A stretch of 64,000 nt of DNA from Bacillus sp. 2205SS5-2. GTDB lineage: Bacteria > Bacillota > Bacilli > Bacillales > Bacillaceae_K. The position numbers and the translations under genes were made by a program. This document shows positions 48,004-57,784 of this stretch, piece after piece; positions within the stretch are counted from its first letter, which is position 1; the number at the start of each line of letters is the position of its first letter. The notes beneath the pieces were generated by a model. It was not told the DNA's origin, searched no databases, and was given only the letters and a program-made list of their open reading frames with translations. The DNA is taken from the NCBI RefSeq assembly GCF_037024155.1, contig NZ_JAYKTS010000009.1, forward strand, positions 62,001-126,000, read 5' to 3'.

Positions 48004-48030
48004 TGACGACTCATAATGGGTCGTCTTTCC
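48004..48030 (+). terminator. Weak hairpin between dpaB and asd
   Basis: GACGACTCA pairs with TGGGTCGTC (one wobble), followed by a short TTTCC tail. It may partly insulate the sporulation genes from the vegetative asd-dap genes. Confidence 0.55.
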
Positions 48031-48159
48031 TGCGAATACAATAAAAAAGTGTTATCCTAAATTAACAGACTATGATAAACTATGTTCAATTATATTGAAA
48101 TATTGGCGCAATATTTAGATTATTTGTTTGAATTAGGAATTGAAAGGAGAAAAATAAAT

Positions 48160-49203
48160 ATGAATTCAGCAGGATTCCATGTAGCCATACTTGGCGCAAC
48201 TGGAGCGGTAGGACAACAAATGATTGCAACCCTTGAAGCGAGGAATTTCCCTATAAGAAAATTAACCTTACTCTCTTCGGCGCGGTCAGCCGGATCGAGG
48301 ATTGAATTTAGCGGGCAGGAATTGATTGTAGAAGAAGCAACACCTGAAAAATTTGACGGTGTCGATCTTGCATTATTTAGTGCAGGAGGAGAAATTTCCA
48401 AAAAATTTGCTCCTGAAGCAGTTAAACGCGGGGCGATTGTCGTAGATAACACGAGTGCTTTTCGGATGGACGAAGGGGTTCCGCTTGTTGTTCCGGAGGT
48501 AAACGAAGAGGACTTACATCACCACAAGGGTATTATTGCGAACCCGAATTGCTCCACAATTCAAATGGTCGTTGCACTGGGTCCTTTATCCAGTCAATAT
48601 GGCCTTAAGAAAGTAGTTGTAAGCACGTATCAAGCTGTTTCAGGTGCAGGGAAAGCGGCAGTTGATGAACTATATAATCAATCAAGGAATATATTAAATG
48701 AAGAAGAGGTAATGGCAACAGTGCTACCGGTGAAGAACGGGAATAAACATCACCAAATTGCGTTTAATGCTATTCCTCAAATTGACTCCTTTACTGAAAA
48801 TGGCTACACATTTGAAGAAATGAAAATGATTAATGAAACGAAAAAAATTATGCATATGCCTTCCCTCAAAGTAGCCGCGACATGTGTTCGTTTACCTATT
48901 GAAACAGGTCATTCTGAATCAGTATATATTGAACTTGAACAAAAAGGGGTAAACCTTAATGACATCCAAACACTACTACAACATTCTCCAGGTATTGTGT
49001 TAGAGGATGAACCAGAGCAGCAAGTATACCCAATGCCAGCTCAATCTGTGGGCAAGAATGAAGTGTTTGTTGGTAGAATCCGTCGTGACCTAGATGATGA
49101 AACGGGTTTTCATTTGTGGATTGTTTCGGATAACTTATTAAAAGGAGCTGCGTTTAATTCTGTACAAATCGCTGAGAGTCTTGTGAAACTAGACTTACTA
49201 TAA
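48160..49203 (+). CDS. asd: Aspartate-semialdehyde dehydrogenase
   Basis: Asd reduces aspartyl phosphate to the semialdehyde that feeds lysine, diaminopimelate, threonine and methionine. The NADP motif VAILGATGAVGQQMI and the active-site Cys in IIANPNCSTIQMV are clear, and RLPIETGHSESVYIE is present. AAAGGAG precedes ATG 48160; an in-frame ATG at 48082 would add 26 unrelated residues. The product has 347 residues. Confidence 0.96.
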   Translation: MNSAGFHVAILGATGAVGQQMIATLEARNFPIRKLTLLSSARSAGSRIEFSGQELIVEEATPEKFDGVDLALFSAGGEISKKFAPEAVKRGAIVVDNTSAFRMDEGVPLVVPEVNEEDLHHHKGIIANPNCSTIQMVVALGPLSSQYGLKKVVVSTYQAVSGAGKAAVDELYNQSRNILNEEEVMATVLPVKNGNKHHQIAFNAIPQIDSFTENGYTFEEMKMINETKKIMHMPSLKVAATCVRLPIETGHSESVYIELEQKGVNLNDIQTLLQHSPGIVLEDEPEQQVYPMPAQSVGKNEVFVGRIRRDLDDETGFHLWIVSDNLLKGAAFNSVQIAESLVKLDLL

Positions 49204-49316
49204 TCTTTTTCGGCAGTCTTTAATAAAGATGTAATTACCCAATTATTGTAGTTTATTTATCCTACTCTATGTGCCATGCTGCCATTGAAAATAATACTCA
49301 AAAAAGAGGTGGAAAA

Positions 49317-50567
49317 ATGAAGCTGATTGTACAAAAATTTGGGGGAACTTCGGTTAAAGAGGAAGATGGAAGGCAACGAGCTTGTTTGCATGTGAAAAAA
49401 GCGGTAGATGAAGGCTATAAAGTCGTCGTGGTGGTTTCCGCTATGGGAAGAAAAGGGGATCCATATGCTACAGATACTCTTCTCTCCCTTATTGGAGGAA
49501 ACAGCACCACATTAACCAAAAGAGAACAAGACTTGCTTCTATCATGTGGAGAAATCATTTCTAGTTTAGTGTTCGTGGAACGGCTGATTGACCAAGGTAT
49601 ATCTGCACAAGCATTAACTGGTGCACAAGCTGGCTTTTATACCAATAGTGATCACACAAATGCCAAGATTCTTGACATGAAAACAGAACGACTATTAGAA
49701 GCTTTAACCGTACATGATGTGGTTGTTGTAGCGGGTTTTCAAGGTGCATGTGAGAGTGGAGATGTTACAACAATCGGACGAGGTGGAAGTGATACATCTG
49801 CGTCTGCCCTTGGGGTGGCGGTAGAGGCTGAGTATATTGATATTTTTACAGACGTGACCGGATTAATGACAGCTGATCCACGCTTAACTAAAAAAGCTCG
49901 AGCCCTCTCCGTCGTTACGTATAACGAGGTCTGTAATATGGCTTATCAAGGAGCGAAGATTATTCACCCGCGGGCGGTCGAGATCGCGATGAAAGCCCAG
50001 ATTCCAATCAGAATTCGTTCTACATTTTCTGCCGATTCAGGAACACTCGTAACATCTTGGGAAAAGCGTGAAATTGATGTCGATCAAAAAATTAGACCTG
50101 TAACAGGTATCGCGCATGTAAAAAATATCGCACAAATTAAAGTATTTGCTAAAAAAGATCAATACAACTTGCAATCGGAAGTATTTAAAGCGATGGCTGC
50201 CGCCAATATTTCCGTAGATTTTATTAATATTTCTCCAACGGGAGTGGTGTACACCGTTGCTGCGGAAGTGATTGAAAAAGCAGAAGAAATATTAACCAAA
50301 CTGAATCATCAACCGCTGATCGAATATGAATGCGCAAAGGTTGCAGTCGTTGGTGCTGGCATGACAGGTGTACCTGGAGTAACGTCTACTATCGTCACTG
50401 CTTTGTCTGAAAAAGGCATTCGTATCCTTCAATCCGCAGATAGTCATTCAACGATTTGGGTTTTAGTCAAGAATCAAGATCTTGTTGAAGCGGTAAATGC
50501 ACTTCATGATGTTTTTCAACTACAAGAAACTTTGATAATGCAGCCAGATCAATTGGAAGATGAATAG
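49317..50567 (+). CDS. dapG: Aspartokinase DapG
   Basis: The first enzyme of the aspartate pathway. By analogy with Bacillus subtilis DapG, this is the isozyme controlled by diaminopimelate. The kinase motif KFGGTSVKEEDGRQ starts the 416-residue protein, and the C-terminus has paired ACT domains (VKNIAQIKVFAKKD and VAVVGAGMTGVPGVTS). AGAGGTGG precedes ATG 49317. Gene order asd-dapG-dapA supports the diaminopimelate/spore role. No lysine riboswitch is visible upstream. Confidence 0.95.
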   Translation: MKLIVQKFGGTSVKEEDGRQRACLHVKKAVDEGYKVVVVVSAMGRKGDPYATDTLLSLIGGNSTTLTKREQDLLLSCGEIISSLVFVERLIDQGISAQALTGAQAGFYTNSDHTNAKILDMKTERLLEALTVHDVVVVAGFQGACESGDVTTIGRGGSDTSASALGVAVEAEYIDIFTDVTGLMTADPRLTKKARALSVVTYNEVCNMAYQGAKIIHPRAVEIAMKAQIPIRIRSTFSADSGTLVTSWEKREIDVDQKIRPVTGIAHVKNIAQIKVFAKKDQYNLQSEVFKAMAAANISVDFINISPTGVVYTVAAEVIEKAEEILTKLNHQPLIEYECAKVAVVGAGMTGVPGVTSTIVTALSEKGIRILQSADSHSTIWVLVKNQDLVEAVNALHDVFQLQETLIMQPDQLEDE

Positions 50568-50582
50568 GAGAGTGTAAAGAGA

Positions 50583-51443
50583 ATGAACTATGGTAGAATC
50601 TCAACCGCAATGGTCACACCGTTTGACCACAGAGGAAACATTGATTTTAAAAAAACAACAGCACTAGTCAACTACCTAATTGAGAATGGGTCGGATTCTT
50701 TAGTAATAGCAGGTACAACCGGAGAATCTCCTACGTTAACAGCAGAAGAAAAACTAGCGCTTTTTTCACATGTCGTAAAGGTTGTTGCGGGGCGTGTGCC
50801 TGTCATTGCTGGAACCGGTAGTAATAATACGTATGCCTCAATCGAATTCACGAAAAAAGCAGAAAAAACTGGAATTGACAGTGTGTTACTCGTCACACCG
50901 TATTATAATAAGCCATCTCAAAAAGGGCTATACGAACATTTTAATGCCATTGCCAAGGAAACCAGTTTACCTGTAATGTTGTATAATGTGCCAGGACGCT
51001 CGGTTGCGAATCTTTCCCCAGAAACTGTGATTGCCCTTTCTAAAATTGAGAATATTATTGCGGTGAAAGAAGCAAGTGGAGATTTGAGTGTGATGACTGA
51101 AATTATCGCTGGAACGGCTGATGATTTTCATCTCTATAGTGGAGACGATGGATTAACACTGCCCGTGCTAGCTGTAGGGGGAGTGGGAGTTGTATCAGTA
51201 GCAGCCCATATTATCGGAAATGAAATGCAAGACATGATGGATTCTTTCTTGAAAGGGGATTATCTATCTGCCGCAAAATCTCATCAACAGCTATTACCGA
51301 TAATGAACGGAATGTTTGCTCAACCCAGTCCAGCCCCAGTCAAAACGGCGCTTCAATTGAGAGGGATGGATGTTGGCCCAGTAAGGTTGCCTCTTGTTGC
51401 CCTAACAGAAACAGAACGGAATAAACTTCAATCATTGCTTTAA
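50583..51443 (+). CDS. dapA: 4-hydroxy-tetrahydrodipicolinate synthase
   Basis: DapA condenses pyruvate with aspartate semialdehyde. The Schiff-base Lys is K162 in IIAVKEASGD, and the substrate region GTTGESPTLTAEEK and YNVPGRSVANL are intact. The product has 286 residues. Its product is the shared precursor for wall diaminopimelate and, via DpaA/DpaB, spore dipicolinate. GGAGAG precedes the ATG. Confidence 0.97.
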   Translation: MNYGRISTAMVTPFDHRGNIDFKKTTALVNYLIENGSDSLVIAGTTGESPTLTAEEKLALFSHVVKVVAGRVPVIAGTGSNNTYASIEFTKKAEKTGIDSVLLVTPYYNKPSQKGLYEHFNAIAKETSLPVMLYNVPGRSVANLSPETVIALSKIENIIAVKEASGDLSVMTEIIAGTADDFHLYSGDDGLTLPVLAVGGVGVVSVAAHIIGNEMQDMMDSFLKGDYLSAAKSHQQLLPIMNGMFAQPSPAPVKTALQLRGMDVGPVRLPLVALTETERNKLQSLL

Positions 51444-51472
51444 AAGCTTGGCTTCGATGCCAAGCTTTTTAT
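51442..51472 (+). terminator. Intrinsic terminator after dapA
   Basis: AAAAGCTTGGC and GCCAAGCTTTT form a perfect 11-bp stem whose 5' arm starts within the dapA stop codon. A short T tail follows. Confidence 0.85.
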
Positions 51473-51778
51473 AAGGCTGCTTTCACAACAGTATATAATC
51501 CGTTAAACGGAAGATATCCAAGATTATTATAGTACAAAGCAACATGTAGACAGTGACTGTTTTCCTGTCGCCATTGTCTACCATAAAAAAAGCTATTTTT
51601 ATCCTACTAAGGATTTATGACAGATTTTTTAGGGATAAGCTATATAATATTTATATGCCTAAGTATTCCTTTTTTTAAAGCGAATTAAAAAATCCTATTC
51701 AGACTAGCAAAATCAATGTTCTTTGCTGTCAAGAATGAATCAATTGTTCAGTCAATTGCCATACTTAGCTGAATTTGG
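51473..51778. other. Gap before rnjB with repeat fragment and hairpin
   Basis: The segment starts with GGCTGCTTTCACAACAG, identical in its first ten bases to the left arm of the element near 63645, so it looks like a fragment of that family. A hairpin GTAGACAGTG/CATTGTCTAC lies at 51546-51581. No gene is supported. Confidence 0.45.
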
Positions 51779-51808
51779 TTGTAATGGTAAAATAATTTCA
51801 AGTATAAT
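51779..51808 (+). promoter_or_regulatory. Probable SigA promoter of rnjB
   Basis: TTGTAA (51779-51784) and a perfect TATAAT (51803-51808) are separated by 18 bases. The start of rnjB lies about 50 bases downstream. Confidence 0.6.
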
Positions 51809-51857
51809 AAGAGCAACTGATTATAGATCGGGGATGTCAACAGAGGAGGATAACAGA

Positions 51858-53525
51858 GTGAGAAAGAGAAAGAATGATTCCATTAAGATTATACCTCTTG
51901 GTGGAGTAGGAGAAATCGGAAAAAACATGTACGTTATTGAGGTAGACGATGAGATATTTGTGATGGATGCAGGGCTGATGTTTCCAGAAAATGAAATGCT
52001 CGGGATTGATATTGTCATTCCAGATATTCGCTACCTAGAGGAAAATAAAGATCGAGTAAAGGGAATCTTTTTAACTCATGGGCATGAAGACGCTCTTGGT
52101 GCGCTAACTTATGTTCTTCAAAAAGTGTCGGCTCCTGTATATGGGACGAAATTAACCGTCGCTTTAGCAAAAGCACGTTTAAAAGAAGATGCTTTCCAAG
52201 ATGATGTAAAATTTTATACCGTTCATTCTGAAACTGAGCTATTTTTTGATGGAGTTAGTGTTACGTTTTTTAGAACTACTCATAGCATTCCAGATTCAGT
52301 GGGCGTATGTATTCACACGTCGGAAGGAAGTATAGTTCACACTGGAGAGTTTAAATTTGATCAAGGAGCACAAGGATTGTACAAGCCTGATATTGGGAAA
52401 ATGGCACAAATTGGAGAAAATGGTGTCCTTTGTCTTCTTTCTGATAGCACAGAAGCAGAACGACCTGGCTACACGACTTCTGAAACGGTGATTGCAAGCG
52501 AAGTATCCGATGCCTTTCACTCGTCAAAGGGACGAATCATTGTTTCGTGTTATGCAAGTAACTTGATTCGTATTCAGCAAGTGTTCGATGCGGCGGCGGC
52601 CAACCAACGGAAAGTAGCAGTCGTTGGAAGAAGTATTAAACGGGTGTTTGAAATTGCGCTTCAATTAGAGTATCTACACGTAGCTGAAGGTATTCTTATT
52701 CCAATCGAAGAAGCGAAACACTACCAAAAAGAAGAAATTGTGATTTTAGCAACCGGAAATCAAGGGGAACCATTAGAGGCACTCCAAAAAATGACAAAAC
52801 AAAGTCATAAACTTGTGAATATTGAGAAAGGCGATACGGTTTTTATTGCCGCTACGCCATCACCAAGCATGGAACTCATTCTTTCTAAAACGATTAATAT
52901 GTTGTACAGAGCTGGTGCAAATGTGTTAACTGCTTCTAGAAAAGTTCATGTATCTGGTCACGGAAGTCAAGAAGATTTGAAAATGATGATTAATTTAATG
53001 AAGCCTGAATATTTTATCCCAATTCAAGGGGAATATCGCATGCTTCGAAGTCATGCACGTCTAGCTGAAGAAACTGGCATCCCTAAAAACCGTATTTATC
53101 TTGTCGATAAAGGTGAAATTGTTGAATACAAAGAAAAGAAAATGCGGGTAAGTGGAAAAGTACCTGCTGGGAATGTCTTAATTGATGGTTTAGGTGTAGG
53201 AGATGTAGGAAACATCGTCCTTCGCGATCGAAAATTATTATCACAAGATGGCATCTTCATTGTTGTGGTCACATTAAACCGAAGAAACAAATCAATGGTA
53301 TCAGGTCCTGAAATTATTTCACGAGGTTTTGTGTACGTAAGAGAGTCGGAGAAACTTATTGAAGAGTCTACAGCGTTGATTCAAGATATTGTCGAACGAA
53401 ATATTGCAAAGAAAAGCTTCGAGTGGTCAAGTATTAAGCAGGAAATACGTGATCAATTGAATTACTTTTTATTCAATAAAACAAGAAGACGACCAATGAT
53501 TCTACCAATTATTATGGAAGTCTAA
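51858..53525 (+). CDS. rnjB: Ribonuclease J2
   Basis: RNase J2 is the paralogue that pairs with RNase J1 in mRNA decay and rRNA processing. The beta-lactamase/beta-CASP fold is evident (IKIIPLGGVGEIGKNMYVIE; DSTEAERPGYTTSE; VHVSGHGSQEDLKMM). The metal motif, HGHEDH in J1, reads H74-G-H76-E-D78-A79, so the last His is replaced by Ala, as in other J2 proteins with weak nuclease activity. GAGGAGG sets GTG 51858, giving 555 residues; earlier in-frame codons have no ribosome site. Confidence 0.94.
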   Translation: MRKRKNDSIKIIPLGGVGEIGKNMYVIEVDDEIFVMDAGLMFPENEMLGIDIVIPDIRYLEENKDRVKGIFLTHGHEDALGALTYVLQKVSAPVYGTKLTVALAKARLKEDAFQDDVKFYTVHSETELFFDGVSVTFFRTTHSIPDSVGVCIHTSEGSIVHTGEFKFDQGAQGLYKPDIGKMAQIGENGVLCLLSDSTEAERPGYTTSETVIASEVSDAFHSSKGRIIVSCYASNLIRIQQVFDAAAANQRKVAVVGRSIKRVFEIALQLEYLHVAEGILIPIEEAKHYQKEEIVILATGNQGEPLEALQKMTKQSHKLVNIEKGDTVFIAATPSPSMELILSKTINMLYRAGANVLTASRKVHVSGHGSQEDLKMMINLMKPEYFIPIQGEYRMLRSHARLAEETGIPKNRIYLVDKGEIVEYKEKKMRVSGKVPAGNVLIDGLGVGDVGNIVLRDRKLLSQDGIFIVVVTLNRRNKSMVSGPEIISRGFVYVRESEKLIEESTALIQDIVERNIAKKSFEWSSIKQEIRDQLNYFLFNKTRRRPMILPIIMEV

Positions 53526-53530
53526 TACAA

Positions 53531-53565
53531 AACATCAAGGGATATAGTATCCTTTGGTGTTTTTA
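53531..53565 (+). terminator. Intrinsic terminator after rnjB
   Basis: AACATCAAGGGAT pairs with ATCCTTTGGTGTT using a few wobbles, followed by TTTT. Confidence 0.75.
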
Positions 53566-53884
53566 TTTGGTTTTATTCTGAAAGTTTGTTGTTTAGATTA
53601 GAAAAACCGGTTTTTCTTTCTATTTGTAAGGTGAAAAGCTGTGAACTATTAACCGGTAAATGAGTGGTGATCTTCAGATTCTGTAAGCATCTAACTCGGC
53701 CGGAATTGTAAATAATGAATTCACTCTAATGAATGAGAGTACAAAAATATAATTGACATATTCTTAAGTTTTAAAAACAATGCTAACTAAATCAAACAAG
53801 CAAAGCGACCTTTTAAAACATCGAATGAAATTGTCTTAGTAGAAGATACTATACATAATAGCTTAGAAGGAGTTGTATGAAGTT
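53566..53884. other. Gap before tepA with a 16-bp perfect palindrome
   Basis: The gap holds the perfect palindrome GAAAAACCGGTTTTTC at 53601-53616 and a TTGACA hexamer at 53753-53758 with only a weak -10 candidate (AACAAT) 17 bases downstream. No gene of useful length is present. The tepA promoter is therefore uncertain. Confidence 0.4.
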
Positions 53885-54628
53885 ATGGATCACTCTCTAT
53901 TTATGAATCAATCCACTCCAGACAATGGGAAAGAGGAAAAAGGTTCTTCTCCATTACTGGAAAAAATTCAACAGTTAGGACAAACTAACGTCCCGCAGAT
54001 GTCACAAGATTCTAACATTCATTGCTTAACAATAGTTGGACAAATTGAAGGTCATATGCAACTGCCCCCGCAAAATAAAACAACTAAATATGAGCATATT
54101 ATTCCGCAACTTGTTGCGATCGAACAAAACCCGAAAATTGAGGGTGTATTAATTGTTTTAAATACCGTAGGGGGGGATGTTGAAGCCGGACTTGCAATAT
54201 CTGAAATGTTAGCTTCTTTATCAAAACCGACGGTATCTATTGTTCTCGGAGGAGGACACTCCATTGGTGTTCCAATCGCTGTATCGTGCGATTATTCTTT
54301 AATTGCTGAAACCGCAACTATGACCATCCATCCGGTTCGTTTAACTGGGCTTGTAATTGGTGTACCTCAAACCTTCGAGTATTTAGATAAAATGCAAGAC
54401 AGAGTAATCAATTTTGTGACGGGTCATAGCAATATCACTGAAGAAGATTTTAAAGATTTGATGTTTGCGAAAGGAAATTTAACAAGAGATATAGGAACGA
54501 ATGTAGTCGGAAATGACGCAGTAAAATATGGGTTAATTGATGCTGTTGGGGCGGTTGGGGAGGCCATTAAAAAATTAAATGAATTAATGAGTCACAATAA
54601 GCAGGAAGGCGAGGAACTGATACAATGA
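53885..54628 (+). CDS. tepA: ClpP-like serine protease TepA
   Basis: TepA is a cytoplasmic ClpP/crotonase-fold peptidase reported to aid protein export and to act in spores. The 247-residue protein has [18 protein letters not shown], the nucleophile region [14 protein letters not shown] and TIHPVRLTG. The in-frame TTG at 53873 touches the AAGGAG site, so ATG 53885 is taken. The stop overlaps ylzJ as ATGA. Confidence 0.92.
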   Translation: MDHSLFMNQSTPDNGKEEKGSSPLLEKIQQLGQTNVPQMSQDSNIHCLTIVGQIEGHMQLPPQNKTTKYEHIIPQLVAIEQNPKIEGVLIVLNTVGGDVEAGLAISEMLASLSKPTVSIVLGGGHSIGVPIAVSCDYSLIAETATMTIHPVRLTGLVIGVPQTFEYLDKMQDRVINFVTGHSNITEEDFKDLMFAKGNLTRDIGTNVVGNDAVKYGLIDAVGAVGEAIKKLNELMSHNKQEGEELIQ

Positions 54629-54837
54629 TTCTACATACAACCGTACCCTATGAAATGATTTTTCCTGCTGAGATGAGTGGGTATGAAGATCAGCGAGTAA
54701 TCACCTATAACGGGATACCGATTATCGTTCAACAAGATCAACAAGGGTGTAGAGTGGTAAGAATTATCAGTAGTGATCCCCAACATTTTATTGATGATAC
54801 AATTACACCAGGTGAGTATCTATCAATTTCCTTCTAA
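54625..54837 (+). CDS. ylzJ: Small protein YlzJ
   Basis: A 70-residue protein of unknown function found after tepA in Bacillus. It starts [17 protein letters not shown] and ends with [14 protein letters not shown] four-base overlap with tepA and a GAGG ribosome site inside tepA imply co-translation. Confidence 0.88.
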   Translation: MILHTTVPYEMIFPAEMSGYEDQRVITYNGIPIIVQQDQQGCRVVRIISSDPQHFIDDTITPGEYLSISF

Positions 54838-54870
54838 CCGATTCTGGATTTATGTTATAATGAGAGATAA

Positions 54871-54897
54871 ACAGCAGCCATTGTTGGCTGCTATTTG
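54871..54897 (+). terminator. Hairpin between ylzJ and spoIIIE
   Basis: AGCAGCCA and TGGCTGCT form a perfect 8-bp stem with a TTGT loop, followed by ATTTGTCT. The tail is weak, so it may be a partial terminator. Confidence 0.5.
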
Positions 54898-54929
54898 TCT
54901 CTAGTAAACAATAATAGGTGATGATATTC

Positions 54930-57299
54930 ATGGCAAAAAGAAAAAAACGAACGCGAAAGCAAACGACAATGAAACAAACACTGAAATATGAGCTGATTGG
55001 TATGATTCTAATTGCGTTAAGCTTAATCGCAATTGTAGAAGTGGGAGCGGTGGGGAAAACCTTCGTGATGTTTTCACGCTTCTTTCTTGGGGAATGGTTC
55101 ATGCTAACGTTTATAGGTTTGCTCATCCTGTCAGGTTATTTGATGATAAAAAGAGAGATGCCGTTTTTATTTCGAATGCGTCTTATAGGGATTTACATAA
55201 TCATTCTTTCTATTTTGCTTCTTAGTCACGTAGAGTTATTTAAACAGCTCTCGAATAATGGACAAATGTCAACAAGTGTCATTCGGAATACGTGGAATTT
55301 GTTTTGGCTCGATGTACGTGGTGATTTATCCACATCTGACCTCGGGGGTGGAATGATTGGAGCAACACTTTTTGCTCTGTTTTACTTTCTGTTCGATTCT
55401 TGGGGAACACAAATCTTTAGCATTATCCTCATTATGATAGGTTTTATCCTTTTAACTGGTAAATCACTCGGTGAATGGTTCGGCCAAGTGGTTATGTGGA
55501 TAAAAGACTTTACTGTGAAACAATGGAATGCGTTTCTTAGTGATATGGATGTATGGAAAGACGAACGAAAACAAAAAAAACAAACAAAAAAAGAACAAAA
55601 GCTTGAAAACAAGCAAAAGCCTGACCCGTCTCAACAGGTAAACGAGCGTGAAACTGAGTCGCAACTTTCAAATGAAGAATCCGCGATGGAAGTGACCGAA
55701 CCGATTATTTCAAGCTTTGTCCATAAGGCATATGGAAGCGATGAGATTAATCAAGAGGACGTGCAGGAAGAAACATTACAATCAGTATCTCCCCTACATG
55801 TGGACAAGCAAGATAGTAATCAGGAAGCGGTTGAAATTCCACCTATCACCTTTACGGAAGTGGAAAACAAAGACTATAAATTACCGCCTATAACGCTGTT
55901 AAATCGACCGAAACAAGCAGACCAAAGTACCGAATATCGTCTAATCCATGCTAATGCAGCAAAGTTAGAGCGAACCTTTCAAAGCTTTGGCGTAAAAGCA
56001 AAGGTTACACAAGTTCATCTAGGTCCAGCAGTAACCAAGTATGAAGTTCATCCGGATGTAGGAGTAAAGGTTAGTAAAATAGTGAATCTAAGTGATGATT
56101 TAGCTCTCGCTTTAGCTGCGAAAGATATTCGTATAGAGGCACCGATCCCTGGAAAATCAGCGATTGGAATTGAAGTACCTAACTCTGAAGTAGCAATGGT
56201 CTCCTTAAGAGAAGTCATTGACTCCCATGAAAATGACCGACCGGAATCGAAGCTGTTAATCGGATTGGGACGAGATATTACCGGTGAGGCTGTGTTAGCA
56301 GAACTCAATAAAATGCCGCATATGCTTGTAGCCGGAGCAACGGGTAGTGGGAAAAGTGTGTGTATTAATGGAATCATTACGAGCATTTTAATGAGAGCGA
56401 AACCCCATGAAGTGAAATTGATGATGATCGACCCTAAAATGGTTGAATTAAATGTGTACAATGGCGTTCCACATTTGCTTGCACCGGTAGTAACCGACGC
56501 GAAGAAAGCATCCCAAGCGTTGAAAAAAGTCGTTAATGAAATGGAGAGGAGATACGAATTATTTTCTCATACGGGAACACGAAATATTGAAGGGTATAAT
56601 GAGTATATTAATCGCCATAATGCCCAAAATGAAGAAAAACAGCCTCATTTGCCTTATATTGTCGTTATCGTGGACGAGCTCGCCGATTTAATGATGGTCG
56701 CATCAAATGATGTGGAAGATAGCATTACGCGCTTGGCTCAAATGGCTCGTGCAGCTGGTATTCATTTAATTATTGCTACTCAACGTCCCTCGGTGGATGT
56801 CATTACGGGAGTCATTAAGGCAAACATCCCGTCTAGGATCGCTTTTGCAGTGTCTTCTCAAACGGATTCCAGAACGATTCTTGATATGGGGGGAGCTGAG
56901 AAATTATTAGGCCGTGGAGATATGCTGTTTTTACCTGTTGGAGCCTCGAAACCCGTGCGTGTTCAGGGAGCGTTCTTGTCAGATGATGAAGTAGAAGAAA
57001 TCGTAAATTTTGTTATTGAACAACAAAAGGCCCAATACCAGGAAGAAATGATTCCTGATGACGTTCCAGAAGAAACGCCGAATCAATCAGAAGACACATT
57101 ATTTGATGAGGCGGTTCAATTGATTGCCGAAATGCAAACAGCCTCCGTTTCCATGCTACAACGCCGTTTTAGGATCGGTTATACCCGAGCGGCACGATTA
57201 ATTGATGAAATGGAAGGAAGAGGAATCGTTGGTCCTTATGAAGGAAGCAAACCAAGGACAGTCCTAATCGGTAAACCCTCCGAAGAGCATACATCATAA
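54930..57299 (+). CDS. spoIIIE: DNA translocase SpoIIIE/FtsK
   Basis: SpoIIIE pumps the chromosome into the forespore across the sporulation septum. The 789-residue protein has a basic N-terminus, about four membrane spans (20-175), a charged linker, the motor with Walker [10 protein letters not shown] from residue 469, Walker [14 protein letters not shown], and a C-terminal winged-helix gamma domain ([20 protein letters not shown]) that reads SRS sequences. ATG 54930 is chosen from TAGGTGATG spacing. Its place after tepA/ylzJ is conserved. Confidence 0.96.
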   Translation: MAKRKKRTRKQTTMKQTLKYELIGMILIALSLIAIVEVGAVGKTFVMFSRFFLGEWFMLTFIGLLILSGYLMIKREMPFLFRMRLIGIYIIILSILLLSHVELFKQLSNNGQMSTSVIRNTWNLFWLDVRGDLSTSDLGGGMIGATLFALFYFLFDSWGTQIFSIILIMIGFILLTGKSLGEWFGQVVMWIKDFTVKQWNAFLSDMDVWKDERKQKKQTKKEQKLENKQKPDPSQQVNERETESQLSNEESAMEVTEPIISSFVHKAYGSDEINQEDVQEETLQSVSPLHVDKQDSNQEAVEIPPITFTEVENKDYKLPPITLLNRPKQADQSTEYRLIHANAAKLERTFQSFGVKAKVTQVHLGPAVTKYEVHPDVGVKVSKIVNLSDDLALALAAKDIRIEAPIPGKSAIGIEVPNSEVAMVSLREVIDSHENDRPESKLLIGLGRDITGEAVLAELNKMPHMLVAGATGSGKSVCINGIITSILMRAKPHEVKLMMIDPKMVELNVYNGVPHLLAPVVTDAKKASQALKKVVNEMERRYELFSHTGTRNIEGYNEYINRHNAQNEEKQPHLPYIVVIVDELADLMMVASNDVEDSITRLAQMARAAGIHLIIATQRPSVDVITGVIKANIPSRIAFAVSSQTDSRTILDMGGAEKLLGRGDMLFLPVGASKPVRVQGAFLSDDEVEEIVNFVIEQQKAQYQEEMIPDDVPEETPNQSEDTLFDEAVQLIAEMQTASVSMLQRRFRIGYTRAARLIDEMEGRGIVGPYEGSKPRTVLIGKPSEEHTS

Positions 57300-57300
57300 G

Positions 57301-57329
57301 AAACTCTGCAATTTGCAGGGTTTTTTTTG
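57301..57329 (+). terminator. Intrinsic terminator after spoIIIE
   Basis: AACTCTGCAA pairs with TTGCAGGGTT around a minimal loop, followed by T8. Confidence 0.85.
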
Positions 57330-57530
57330 TCTGTTTCGTTTGGTAAGTTAGCAAGTATGCTTACTTGGAGGAATTTTGAACTATGCATACATGAGAAGTG
57401 ATTTTATAAAAAACAGGAAAATTTTAAGGTAGACAAAAGTCCTGAATCTCGTTAAAATAAGAAAAAAATAAAAGTTCAAGGAAAGTTCACCCAATAGACG
57501 TCAGACATCTATCCAATTTAACTACTATTA

Positions 57531-57539
57531 TGCTATACT
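57531..57539 (+). promoter_or_regulatory. Extended -10 promoter candidate upstream of ymfC
   Basis: TGC-TATACT is an extended -10 element. A strong GGGAGGGGG ribosome-like site and a short reading frame follow about 35 bases later. No -35 box is evident. The rest of 57330-57530 shows nothing I can support. Confidence 0.4.
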
Positions 57540-57589
57540 ATTAAAAACGCTTACAAAAGTAGCAGGGAGGGGGATGAGTAGAGAGGATT

Positions 57590-57727
57590 TTGAACATTAA
57601 AAATGAAAGCGTTTTACGAGACGGAATCGCTGGATTGAAATCCCTTTCATTCCTACTAATTTCCTATTTGTTCGAATTGAATTTTGGGAATATTTTAATT
57701 TTCATGTTTTTTCGACAAAAACTCTAA
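57590..57727 (+). CDS. Possible 45-residue hydrophobic peptide
   Basis: A TTG start after GAGAGG opens a 45-codon frame: a polar N-terminus (NIKNESVLRDGIAG) and a hydrophobic centre (LSFLLISYLFELNFG, then ILIFMFF), ending in RQKL. An alternative ATG at 57574 after GGGAGGGGG gives only eight codons. I do not recognise it; conservation would be needed to call it a gene. It overlaps a cre-like site and one arm of an inverted repeat. Confidence 0.2.
   Translation: MNIKNESVLRDGIAGLKSLSFLLISYLFELNFGNILIFMFFRQKL
57604..57617 (+). promoter_or_regulatory. cre-like site upstream of ymfC
   Basis: TGAAAGCGTTTTAC matches 12 of 14 positions of the CcpA operator consensus TGWAANCGNTNWCA; the last two bases deviate. 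Catabolite control of the nucleoside transporter cluster would be plausible but is only inferred. Confidence 0.35.
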
Positions 57728-57784
57728 ATTCTATTTATTTATCAATAGAAAAGTGTTATAGTATTTTCGATTAGTAGGAATGAA
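57646..57784. repeat. Perfect 15-bp inverted repeat flanking the ymfC promoter
   Basis: TTCATTCCTACTAAT at 57646-57660 recurs in inverse orientation at 57770-57784. The two arms bracket the predicted ymfC promoter, the right arm starting at about the transcription start. They could be paired operators for a dimeric regulator such as the GntR-family YmfC, or the ends of a small element. Confidence 0.65.
57754..57762 (+). promoter_or_regulatory. Probable promoter of ymfC
   Basis: TGT-TATAGT is an extended -10 element about 70 bases before the ymfC start, with a weak TTTATT -35 at 17 bases spacing. Confidence 0.5.

Noticed and set aside
49204-49316. Lysine riboswitch before dapG
   Set aside because: The gap is only 113 bases and lacks the conserved L-box elements.
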